Below are positions 7,103-14,520 of a DNA stretch of 21,914 bases, in pieces. Both the position numbers and the translations under genes were made by a program. A model generated the notes under the pieces. It was given only the letters and a program-made list of their open reading frames with translations, made no database searches and had not been told where the DNA came from. The stretch is from NCBI GenBank assembly GCA_947174375.1, contig CAMWIS010000009.1, positions 1-21,914 on the forward strand, read 5' to 3'. Origin of the DNA: an uncultured Bacteroidales bacterium. Its GTDB lineage: Bacteria > Bacteroidota > Bacteroidia > Bacteroidales > P3. The number at the start of each line of letters is the position of its first letter. Within the stretch, counting starts at the first letter, position 1.

Positions 7103-7975
7103 ATGAGTTTCAGAATTGTGGTCTTGGCCAAACAGGTGCCCGATACCCGCAATGTGGGGAAGGACGCGATGAAGGCGGACGGCACGATTAACCGCGCGGC
7201 GCTTCCGGCTATTTTCAATCCGGAGGACTTGAACGCGTTGGAGATGGCTATCCAAATGAAAGAGAAGATAAAGGACGCTGAGGTGTTGGTCCTGACGATG
7301 GGCCCGTCCCGTGCGTCGGAAATCATCCGCGAGGCCATGTACCGCGGCGCTGACGGCGGTTATCTGGTCAGCGACATGAAGTTTGCGGGGGCGGATACGC
7401 TGGCCACGTCTTATACGTTGAGCATGGCGTTGAAGAAACTGCAACCGTTCCAAGTCTTGATTTCGGGGCGTCAGGCCATCGACGGCGATACGGCGCAGGT
7501 AGGCCCGCAAACGGCTGAAAAACTGAATATGCCGCAGATTACGTATGCCGAAGAACTGATTGACATTACGGAAAAGGACGTGACGGTTAAACGGCGTCTG
7601 GAACGCGGCGTGGAAACGGTCAAGTCGCCCTTGCCCTGTCTCGTGACGGTACACGGTTCGGCGCAGGAATGCCGTCCGCGTCATGCCGTCCGCGTCATGA
7701 AGTACAAGAACGCGGCCACGCCGAGCGAGGCGCAGCAGCGCGGTTCCGACTATACGGAAGTTCTGAACAACCGTCCCTATCTGCAAATCGGCGAATGGAC
7801 GGCGGCGGATTTAGATGCGGAACCGGAACGTTTGGGCCTGTCCGGCTCGCCGACCAAGGTGAAGAAAGTTGACAACGTGGTGCTGGCGCATAAGGAAGCC
7901 ACGGTTATGACGGCTTCCGACGAGGCGATTGACACGTTGATTCAGGAATTGATGGCGACCCACGTTATCGGATAG
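7103..7975 (+). CDS. etfB: Electron transfer flavoprotein beta subunit
   Basis: 290 residues. EtfB pairs with EtfA to shuttle electrons to or from acyl-CoA dehydrogenases in the cytosol. The start MSFRIVVLAKQVPDT is the family N-terminus, and AIDGDTAQVGPQTAEKL (125-141) is the conserved nucleotide-binding signature. The protein is longer than the roughly 250-residue mitochondrial/proteobacterial form. ATG at 7103 follows an A-rich leader without a clear Shine-Dalgarno site, normal for this phylum. etfA begins 28 bases after its stop and acd follows, so one operon is likely. A 14-base tandem duplication lies inside the gene at 7669-7696 (listed separately); the reading frame stays open through it. 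Confidence 0.96.
   Translation: MSFRIVVLAKQVPDTRNVGKDAMKADGTINRAALPAIFNPEDLNALEMAIQMKEKIKDAEVLVLTMGPSRASEIIREAMYRGADGGYLVSDMKFAGADTLATSYTLSMALKKLQPFQVLISGRQAIDGDTAQVGPQTAEKLNMPQITYAEELIDITEKDVTVKRRLERGVETVKSPLPCLVTVHGSAQECRPRHAVRVMKYKNAATPSEAQQRGSDYTEVLNNRPYLQIGEWTAADLDAEPERLGLSGSPTKVKKVDNVVLAHKEATVMTASDEAIDTLIQELMATHVIG
7669..7696 (+). repeat. 14-bp perfect tandem repeat inside etfB
   Basis: ATGCCGTCCGCGTC occurs twice back to back (7669-7682 and 7683-7696), followed by another ATG. Since 14 is not a multiple of three, the two copies are read in different frames and encode different residues (within ECRPRHAVRVMK). Confidence 0.9.
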
Positions 7976-8003
7976 GGTCTCGAACATAGAAAAATTGAAG
8001 ATT

Positions 8004-9026
8004 ATGAGTAACGTTTTTGTTTACTGCGAAATAACGGAAGAAAAGACGGTGGCGGAAGTCAGTCTGGAACTGCTTTCGAAAGGGCGCAAGCTGGCCGACC
8101 GTCTGAATTTGAAATTGGAAGCCGTGGTCTTGGGGCATGGCGTGCAGAACCTGGAGGCGAAACTGTATCCCTACGGTGTGGATGTCATCCATTATGCCGA
8201 CGATGCGCGTCTGTTCCCCTATACGACCCTGCCGCATATGGCCATTATCGTAGGCTTGTTCAACGATTTGAAACCGGATATCGCGCTGTTCGGCGCCACC
8301 TCCGTAGGGCGTGACCTGGCGCCGCGCGTTTCTTCGGCCCTGCGTTGCGGCTTGACGGCCGACTGCACGAGCCTCGAAATCGGCGACCACACCGACGCCA
8401 AGAGCGGCAAGGAATACAAAGACCTGCTGTATCAAATCCGTCCGGCTTTCGGCGGCAACATCATCGCCACGATCGTGAACCCCGAAACCCGTCCGCAGAT
8501 GGCGACGGTGCGCGAGGGCGTCATGAAACAGGAAATCTACAAGGCCGATTATAAGGGCGTGTTGAAACCGATAGACGTGGCGCACTATACGAAGCCCGCC
8601 GATTTCGTCTGCCAGATTATCGACCGTCAGATAGAGGCGCAGAAAGTCAACATCAAGGGCGCGCAGATTATCGTGGCCGGCGGCTACGGCGTGGGTTCGA
8701 AAGAGAATTTCCGCCTGCTGTTCGAATTGGCCGAGACCATCGGCGGCGAAGTGGGGGCCACGCGTGCGGCCGTGGACGGCGGTTTCATCGAACACGAACG
8801 TCAGATCGGTCAGACCGGCGTAACGGTACGTCCTAAACTCTATATCGCGTGCGGTATCTCCGGCGCGGTGCAGCACAGAGCCGGTATGGACCAGTCGGCC
8901 AAAATCATCAGCATCAATACGGATCCGAACGCGCCCATCAACGCGATAGCCGACTACGTTATCGTGGGGAGCGTACAGGACGTGTTGCCGAAAATGATTC
9001 AATATTATAAAGCCCGTTCGAAATAG
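8004..9026 (+). CDS. etfA: Electron transfer flavoprotein alpha subunit
   Basis: 340 residues from the ATG at 8004 (MSNVFVYCEITEEK); an in-frame TTG at 7995 is a less likely start. The C-terminal FAD-binding domain is textbook: GATRAAVDGGF (251-261), RQIGQTGVTVRPKLYIACG (266-284), ISGAVQHRAGM (285-295) and INTDPNAPI (304-312). The central segment RPAFGGNIIATIV followed by RPQMATVREGVM resembles EtfA of anaerobic, bifurcation-capable complexes rather than the mitochondrial type (which I recall as having AGNA in this loop). The protein forms a heterodimer with EtfB. It sits between etfB and the acyl-CoA dehydrogenase gene, its probable redox partner. Confidence 0.96.
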   Translation: MSNVFVYCEITEEKTVAEVSLELLSKGRKLADRLNLKLEAVVLGHGVQNLEAKLYPYGVDVIHYADDARLFPYTTLPHMAIIVGLFNDLKPDIALFGATSVGRDLAPRVSSALRCGLTADCTSLEIGDHTDAKSGKEYKDLLYQIRPAFGGNIIATIVNPETRPQMATVREGVMKQEIYKADYKGVLKPIDVAHYTKPADFVCQIIDRQIEAQKVNIKGAQIIVAGGYGVGSKENFRLLFELAETIGGEVGATRAAVDGGFIEHERQIGQTGVTVRPKLYIACGISGAVQHRAGMDQSAKIISINTDPNAPINAIADYVIVGSVQDVLPKMIQYYKARSK

Positions 9027-9067
9027 TCGGAACCGGCGGTTGGTACAAACACTTAAAAAGGAAGACC

Positions 9068-10768
9068 ATGAATTTTTACAGCGATAACGAAGCCCTGGCG
9101 TTTCACCTGCAGCATCCGGATATGCAGAAATGCGTGGATATGAAGGAACGCCAATATAAGGAAAAAGACCAATACGATTACGCGCCGCGCGATTTCGAAG
9201 ACGCGATGGACAACTACGGCAAGGTGATGGAAATCATCGGCGACATCGCCGGCAATGTGTTGGCGGCCAATGCCGAGGACGTTGACCATCAGGGCCCTTC
9301 CGTAGAAAACTACCGCGTGCGTTATGCCGACGGTACGCGCATGAACCATGAGAAGCTGACGCAGGCCGGCGTTTACGGCATCGCGTTGCCGCGGGCTTAC
9401 GGCGGTTTGAACTTCTCGATGGTGCCTTACGTGATGGCGGCCGAAATCGTATCGCGTGCCGATGCGGGTTTCGCCAACATTTGGGGCTTGCAGGACTGCG
9501 CCGAGACGATTTACGAATTCGCCTCCGAGGACATCAAGCGCGAGTTCCTGCCGCGCATCCATCAGGGCGCGACCTGTTCGATGGACTTGACCGAACCCGA
9601 TGCGGGCAGTGACCTGCAGGCGGTTCAGCTCAAGGCCACCTACGACGAGGCCAAGCAGATGTGGATGCTCAACGGTGTAAAACGTTTCATCACGAACGGC
9701 GACGCCGAAATCAAACTGGTGTTGGCGCGTTCGGAAGAAGGCACGCGCGATGGCCGCGGGCTTTCGTATTTCGTACACGACAAGGCCTGGGGCGGTGTCA
9801 AGGTACGCCGTATCGAAAACAAGATGGGCATCAAGGGTTCGCCCACCTGCGAACTCGTGTTCGAGAACGCGCCGGCCAAACTGATCGGCGACCGCAAGAT
9901 GGGCTTGATTAAATACGTGATGACGCTGATGAACGGCGCCCGTTTGGGTGTCGGCGCCCAGTCGGTGGGCCTCTCGGAAGCGGCTTACCGCGAAGCCTTC
10001 AAGTATGCGTGCGAACGCGAACAGTTCGGTCAGGCGATTATCAAGTTCCCGGCCGTTTATGAAATGCTGGCCATGATGCGCGCCAAGACCGACGCCACGC
10101 GGACGTTGCTCTACGAGACCTCGCGTCAGGTGGACGTTTCCAAGTCGTATGCGGCCATGATGAACGAAGGCGAGAAACTGACGCCGGAACAGCGTGCCGA
10201 CATGAAGTTGGCGCAGCGCAACGCCGATATGCTGACGCCGGTGCTTAAAATGTTCTCGAGCGAATATGCGAACCAAAACGCCTACGATGCCGTTCAGGTA
10301 CACGGCGGTACCGGTTTCATGAAGGATTTCCCGGTGGAACGCCTCTACCGTGACGCCCGCATCCTGACGATATACGAAGGGACGTCGCAGTTGCAGGTGG
10401 TGGCGGCCATCCGTCACGTGCTCAACGGCAACCTGGGCAAGTATATCGAAGACCTGGCCGCGAAACCCGTCAAGGCCGACTTCGCGCATCTGACGACCTT
10501 GCTCAAATCCATGACCGAAATGTTGGCCACGGCGGTGGAACAGGTCAAGGGCATGGGTTCGGACGAACTCATCGACTTCCATGCTCGCCGTCTGGTGGAA
10601 ATGGGCGGTCACATCGTCATGGGCTACCTGCTCGTGCAGGACGCCGACCGCAACGAAATGTTCCGCAAATCGGCCGAAATCTACATCCAGTTCGGTCGCT
10701 GCGAGGTGGAAAAACACGCGGCCTATATCCGCACGTTCGTTCCGGAAAACATCGATATGTATAAATAA
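9068..10768 (+). CDS. Acyl-CoA dehydrogenase (large form), probable butyryl-CoA dehydrogenase
   Basis: 566-residue flavoenzyme interconverting acyl-CoA and trans-2-enoyl-CoA. Signature motifs are DLTEPDAGSD (173-182), VHGGTGFMKDFPVERLYRDA (411-430) and the catalytic base Glu437 in IYEGTSQLQ. It is about 180 residues longer than classic short-chain enzymes (about 380). The surplus lies in an N-terminal part (about 1-95) and a C-terminal helical part (about 460-566), as in the extended acyl-CoA dehydrogenase class. Substrate length cannot be read from sequence; butyryl/crotonyl-CoA is inferred from etfBA upstream and crt-hbd nearby. A purine-rich AAAAAGGAAG before the ATG could act as a ribosome site. 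A strong terminator follows 20-50 bases after the stop. Confidence 0.93.
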   Translation: MNFYSDNEALAFHLQHPDMQKCVDMKERQYKEKDQYDYAPRDFEDAMDNYGKVMEIIGDIAGNVLAANAEDVDHQGPSVENYRVRYADGTRMNHEKLTQAGVYGIALPRAYGGLNFSMVPYVMAAEIVSRADAGFANIWGLQDCAETIYEFASEDIKREFLPRIHQGATCSMDLTEPDAGSDLQAVQLKATYDEAKQMWMLNGVKRFITNGDAEIKLVLARSEEGTRDGRGLSYFVHDKAWGGVKVRRIENKMGIKGSPTCELVFENAPAKLIGDRKMGLIKYVMTLMNGARLGVGAQSVGLSEAAYREAFKYACEREQFGQAIIKFPAVYEMLAMMRAKTDATRTLLYETSRQVDVSKSYAAMMNEGEKLTPEQRADMKLAQRNADMLTPVLKMFSSEYANQNAYDAVQVHGGTGFMKDFPVERLYRDARILTIYEGTSQLQVVAAIRHVLNGNLGKYIEDLAAKPVKADFAHLTTLLKSMTEMLATAVEQVKGMGSDELIDFHARRLVEMGGHIVMGYLLVQDADRNEMFRKSAEIYIQFGRCEVEKHAAYIRTFVPENIDMYK

Positions 10769-10786
10769 GCGGTCGGTTGACCGTAA

Positions 10787-10820
10787 AGAAAAAGCGGCTC
10801 CCGTACGGGGCCGCTTTTTT
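10787..10820. terminator. Bidirectional rho-independent terminator between acd and argS
   Basis: AAGCGGCTCC pairs with GGGGCCGCTT (about 10 bp with one G-T pair, loop CGTAC), flanked by A-runs on the left and TTTTTT on the right. Read on the minus strand the stem is followed by TTTTTCTTT, so it can serve both convergent genes. Confidence 0.9.
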
Positions 10821-10864
10821 CATGCTTTGACGTCAAGGCGCCGGCGGTTGGGTAAACCGTGCGC

Positions 10865-12697
10865 CTACATACTTTCGGGGGCTTCGATGCCCAACAGGTG
10901 CAGGCCTTTTTTCAGGATGAAGCCCGTGTGCTGCGCCAACGCCAGACGGAAGCGTTTCTGTGCTTCGTTCTCTTCCCGCAGGATGGGCGTGTCTTGATAG
11001 AATCCGTTGAATTCCTTGGCCAAATCGAACAGGTAGTTCGCGATGATGGCCGGGCTGAACTGGTCGGCCGCCTGGCTTACCGTGTCGCGGTAGGCCAACA
11101 GCCGCTGGATTAGCTGGCTTTCCTTGTCGGACAGCGTTACGTCGGCGGGGTTGAAGGCGAACAGCGTCTCCTGCGCCGGGGCGGGCGTGCCGGTCGTGGC
11201 GTGGAACTTGCGGCCGAGCGAGCGGATGCGCGCGTGCGTGTATTGGATGAACGGCCCGGTGTTGCCGTTGAAGTCGATGGACTCCTTGGGGTTGAACAAC
11301 ATATTCTTGACCGGATCCACTTTGAGCAGGAAGTATTTGAGCGCGCCCAACGACAGCGTGCGGTACAGCGCGCGCGCTTCCGCTTCGGGCAGTTGGGCCG
11401 ACTTGCCGAGCGTTTCGGTCGTTTCGCGGGCCGTGCTTTCCATCTTGTCCATCAGGTCGTCGGCATCCACGACCGTGCCTTCGCGCGATTTCATCTTGCC
11501 CTCCGGCAGTTCCACCATGCCGTAGGAGAGGTGGACGATTTTGTCGCCCCAGGCGTAGCCGAGTTTCTTCAGCACCCGTTTCAGCACGTCGAAATGGTAG
11601 TTCTGCTCGTTGCCGACCACGTAAATCAGCCGGTCGGCCTGCCATTCCTCATTGCGCAACGTGGCCGTGCCCAAATCCTGTGTCATATATACCGATGTGC
11701 CGTCCTTGCGCAACAGCAGTTTCTCGTCCAGGCCCTCGTCGCGCAGGTCGGCCCATACCGAGCCGTCTTCCTTGCGTACCAGCACGCCGTCGGCCAAGCC
11801 TTTCTGTACGATGGCCTTGCCCGACAGATAGGTCTGCGATTCGTAATACGTCTTGTCGAAATTGACGCCCAGGCGGTCGTAGGTCTGTTGGAAACCCGCG
11901 TAAACCCAGCCGTTCATCATGTTCCACAGGTCGAGCGTCTCTTGGTCGCCGGCTTCCCACAGCCGCAACATTTCCCGCGCCTGCAACATCAGCGGCACCT
12001 TGTTCTCGGCTTCGTCCTTTTCGATTTTTTCCGCCTCCATGATGGCCTTGGTCTGTTCGGCCAGCTTCTGACTGAACACGACGTAGTATTTGCCCACGAG
12101 GTGGTCGCCCTTCATGCCGGAAGAGGCCGGCGTTTCGCCGCCCGAAAACAGTTTCCAGGCGAGCATGGATTTGCAGATATGGATGCCGCGGTCGTTGACC
12201 AGGTTGACTTTCTTGACGTTTTTGCCGGCGCTTTTCAGGATTTCGGACACCGACCAACCCAACAGGTTGTTGCGGATATGGCCGAGGTGCAGCGGCTTGT
12301 TCGTATTGGGCGACGAGTATTCGATGACGATGGGATGTCCGTCGGGCGTGGGCGCGTCGTCGGGGCATACCGGCCGCGCGAATTCGGCCTGCCGTTCCGC
12401 TTCAAACGCTTCCACCCAGTGGCCGGAACGCAGGCTCAGGTTCAGGAAGCCTTTGACCACGTTGAATTTCTCTACGAGCGGACAGCTGTCGCACAAGGCT
12501 TCGCCTATGGCTTTGGCCGTGTCTTCCGGACTTTTGCGCGCCGCTTTGACAAACGGAAAGACCACGAGCGTGAGGTCGCCCTCGAATTCGCGTTTGGTCT
12601 TTTGGAAAGAAATCGATTCGGGCTTGGTTTCCAGCGAAAACAAGCGGTTCGTGATGTCCGCCACGGCGGCGCTCAGGGTCTGTTCGATAGATGCCAT
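10865..12697 (-). CDS. argS: Arginyl-tRNA synthetase
   Basis: 610-residue class I aminoacyl-tRNA synthetase that charges tRNA-Arg. The HIGH motif is HLGH (137-140) within SSPNTNKPLHLGHIRNN, and the KMSKS-equivalent is KMKSREGT (401-408). The N-terminal additional domain that contacts the tRNA D-loop covers about residues 1-110, and the C-terminal DALR anticodon-binding domain ends in GLHLLGIEAPESM. Start MASIEQTL at 12697 is preferred over an in-frame ATG at 12718, because a good -7 element (12718-12725) overlaps the latter. The gene is inserted in opposite direction between two acyl-CoA gene blocks and converges with acd. Confidence 0.96.
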   Translation of the reverse strand: MASIEQTLSAAVADITNRLFSLETKPESISFQKTKREFEGDLTLVVFPFVKAARKSPEDTAKAIGEALCDSCPLVEKFNVVKGFLNLSLRSGHWVEAFEAERQAEFARPVCPDDAPTPDGHPIVIEYSSPNTNKPLHLGHIRNNLLGWSVSEILKSAGKNVKKVNLVNDRGIHICKSMLAWKLFSGGETPASSGMKGDHLVGKYYVVFSQKLAEQTKAIMEAEKIEKDEAENKVPLMLQAREMLRLWEAGDQETLDLWNMMNGWVYAGFQQTYDRLGVNFDKTYYESQTYLSGKAIVQKGLADGVLVRKEDGSVWADLRDEGLDEKLLLRKDGTSVYMTQDLGTATLRNEEWQADRLIYVVGNEQNYHFDVLKRVLKKLGYAWGDKIVHLSYGMVELPEGKMKSREGTVVDADDLMDKMESTARETTETLGKSAQLPEAEARALYRTLSLGALKYFLLKVDPVKNMLFNPKESIDFNGNTGPFIQYTHARIRSLGRKFHATTGTPAPAQETLFAFNPADVTLSDKESQLIQRLLAYRDTVSQAADQFSPAIIANYLFDLAKEFNGFYQDTPILREENEAQKRFRLALAQHTGFILKKGLHLLGIEAPESM

Positions 12698-12714
12698 AAT
12701 GCTTATAATTCTAC

Positions 12715-12749
12715 CCACAAAAATAACGAAAATTCACGATATTTTGTGG
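12715..12749. promoter_or_regulatory. Inverted repeat in the argS/crt divergent promoter region
   Basis: CCACAAAA (12715-12722) is repeated inverted as TTTTGTGG (12742-12749), separated by 19 bases. It overlaps the argS -7 element and ends 9 bases upstream of the crt -7 element. That position would suit an operator for one or both genes; chance is also possible for an AT-rich 8-mer. Confidence 0.3.
12718..12725 (-). promoter_or_regulatory. -7 promoter element for argS
   Basis: Minus strand TATTTTTG is an exact TAnnTTTG match, about 20 bases upstream of the argS ATG at 12697. The -33 box is not obvious. Confidence 0.45.
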
Positions 12750-12758
12750 ATAAAGTCG

Positions 12759-12766
12759 TATATTTG
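12759..12766 (+). promoter_or_regulatory. -7 promoter element for crt-hbd-typA
   Basis: TATATTTG matches TAnnTTTG exactly, 47 bases before the crotonase ATG. The same octamer precedes etfB (7052) and pgi (1217). Confidence 0.55.
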
Positions 12767-12813
12767 CACCTTATGTTGCAAGATAGGATGCGGTTTAATT
12801 AAAATATACGACT

Positions 12814-13593
12814 ATGGCTTATCAATATTTGTTGATCGAGCGTCGCGGCGCGGTGCAGATCATCACGATTCATCGGCCCGAGGCCCTCAACGCCTTGAAC
12901 GGCGAACTGCTTTCCGAATTAGACGCCGCCTTTACCGAAGCGGCCTGCGAAGCCGAAACCCGCGCCATCGTGCTGACGGGCGAGGGCAAATCGTTCGTGG
13001 CCGGTGCCGACATCGCCGAGATGGCCGGTATGGACGCCGCGGCCGGCAAGGCTTTCGGCGAAATGGGCAGCGAAGTGTTCCGCCGCATCGAACTGCTGAA
13101 CAAACCCGTAATTGCGGCCGTCAACGGTTTCGCGCTCGGGGGCGGTTGCGAGCTGGCTATGGCCTGTGACATCCGCATCGCCTCGTCCAAAGCCAAGTTC
13201 GGCCAGCCGGAAGTGGGCCTGGGCATCACGCCCGGTTTTTCGGGCACGCAGCGTCTGAGCCGCCTCGTCGGCTTGGGCAAGGCCAAGGAAATGATTTTTA
13301 CGGGCGACCCGGTGACGGCCGCCGATGCGTTGGCCTGCGGGCTCGTCAATGCCGTTTGCGAACCCGAAGCCTTGTTGGAAACGGCCGTGGCCATGGCGGA
13401 GAAAATCGCGGCCAAGGCGCCGGTCGCCGTCCGCTACGCCAAGGAAGCGCTCCAAAAGGGCTACGATGTGGATATGGACAGCGGCATCGCGTTGGAGGCC
13501 AATTTGTTCGGACTCTGCTTCGCGACGGAGGATCAAAAGGAAGGGATGCGGGCGTTTTTGGACAAGCGGACGGCGACGTTCAACGGACGTTAG
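12814..13593 (+). CDS. crt: Enoyl-CoA hydratase / crotonase
   Basis: 259 residues, the normal crotonase length. It hydrates crotonyl-CoA to 3-hydroxybutyryl-CoA or, in fermentation, dehydrates in the reverse direction. The two catalytic acids are present: Glu113 in GGGCELAMACD and Glu133 in FGQPEVGLGITPG. The oxyanion hole is supplied by FVAGADIAEM (61-70) and the FALGGGC loop. The next gene, a 3-hydroxyacyl-CoA dehydrogenase, starts 66 bases downstream, and the pathway order supports a short-chain role. A small stem (GGACG/CGTCC) overlaps the stop codon at 13585-13599 but lacks a T-run, so read-through into hbd is expected. Confidence 0.94.
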   Translation: MAYQYLLIERRGAVQIITIHRPEALNALNGELLSELDAAFTEAACEAETRAIVLTGEGKSFVAGADIAEMAGMDAAAGKAFGEMGSEVFRRIELLNKPVIAAVNGFALGGGCELAMACDIRIASSKAKFGQPEVGLGITPGFSGTQRLSRLVGLGKAKEMIFTGDPVTAADALACGLVNAVCEPEALLETAVAMAEKIAAKAPVAVRYAKEALQKGYDVDMDSGIALEANLFGLCFATEDQKEGMRAFLDKRTATFNGR

Positions 13594-13659
13594 GCGTCCA
13601 AAAACGTCGGGTCACGCGAAAAATAAACGGAGAAAATAACCATTAAAAATAACAGCAAT

Positions 13660-14505
13660 ATGAAAATCTGTGTGGTAGGGACCGGCACGATGGGACATGG
13701 CATCGTACAGGCCATGGCGCAGTCCGGTATGGATGTGTATATGAAAGGCCGTTCGCAGGCCTCTCTCGACAAAGCCGTCAAGATTGTAGAAAAATCCTTG
13801 TCCAAGCTCGTTGAAAAAGGCAAGATGGAAGAGGCGAAGAAAAACGAGATTTTGGGACATATCAAGCCGGTGTTGACGTACGACGACGTGCGCGACGCCG
13901 ATTTGTTCATCGAGGCCATTTCGGAAGACATGGCCGTCAAGAAGACCATTTTCGCCGAATTGGCCGGCCTGTGCAAGGAAGACGCGATTTTGGCGTCCAA
14001 TACGTCCTCGCTCTCCATTACCGAACTGGCCGCGTCGGTGGCGAATCCGCAACGGGTGATCGGGATGCACTTCTTCAACCCCGTGCCGATGATGAAGCTG
14101 GTGGAAATCATCAAGGGACAGCTTACGGCGCAGAACGTACACGACACGGTGACGGAACTGGCCAAGCAGATGGGCAAGACGCCGGTTTCGGTCAACGAAG
14201 CGCCGGGTTTCGTCGTAAACCGTATCTTGATTCCGCTCGTCAACGAGGGTATCGGCATTTTGGCCGACGGCGTGGCTTCGCGCGAAGAAATCGACGCGGC
14301 CATGCAGATGGGCGCCAATCACCCGATGGGCCCGTTGGCCTTGGGCGACCTGATCGGGCTTGACGTTTGCCTGGCCATCATGGAAGTGTTGCACGCCGAG
14401 TTCGGCGAAGACAAATACCGTCCGCACCCGCTGTTGCGCAAAATGGTACGGGCCGGTCTTTTGGGCCGTAAAACCGGACGCGGATTTTACGATTACAGCA
14501 AATAA
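13660..14505 (+). CDS. hbd: 3-hydroxybutyryl-CoA dehydrogenase
   Basis: 281 residues, matching bacterial short 3-hydroxyacyl-CoA dehydrogenases end to end. It reduces acetoacetyl-CoA to 3-hydroxybutyryl-CoA (or the reverse). The Rossmann motif is GTGTMG (7-12). SNTSSLSI (113-120) carries the substrate-binding serine, His137 in GMHFFNPVPMM is the catalytic base, and EAPGFVVNRIL and NHPMGPLALGD are family signatures. At the end of the second beta strand, where NAD-dependent enzymes carry Asp, it has Gly30-Arg31-Ser32 (YMKGRSQ). This arrangement suits the 2'-phosphate of NADP, so NADPH preference is inferred. It lies downstream of crt and only 15 bases before typA. Confidence 0.95.
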   Translation: MKICVVGTGTMGHGIVQAMAQSGMDVYMKGRSQASLDKAVKIVEKSLSKLVEKGKMEEAKKNEILGHIKPVLTYDDVRDADLFIEAISEDMAVKKTIFAELAGLCKEDAILASNTSSLSITELAASVANPQRVIGMHFFNPVPMMKLVEIIKGQLTAQNVHDTVTELAKQMGKTPVSVNEAPGFVVNRILIPLVNEGIGILADGVASREEIDAAMQMGANHPMGPLALGDLIGLDVCLAIMEVLHAEFGEDKYRPHPLLRKMVRAGLLGRKTGRGFYDYSK

Positions 14506-14520
14506 GCCTTATAAGTATAT

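Noticed and set aside
7995..8003. TTG start giving etfA three extra residues
   Set aside because: The ATG at 8004 gives the normal EtfA N-terminus (MSNVFVYCE).
9053..10717. 554-codon open frame antisense to the acyl-CoA dehydrogenase gene
   Set aside because: It is the opposite-strand shadow of a high-GC gene with strong codon bias; its protein is His/Arg/Val-rich without any domain, and the sense strand encodes an unmistakable enzyme.
11201..12802. 533-codon open frame antisense to argS
   Set aside because: Shadow frame: composition is Phe/Val/His/Arg-rich with no motif, while argS shows HLGH and KMKSREGT on the other strand.
13585..13599. Small stem at the crt stop codon as a terminator
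   Set aside because: Only 5 bp and no T-run follows; hbd directly downstream is expected to be co-transcribed.
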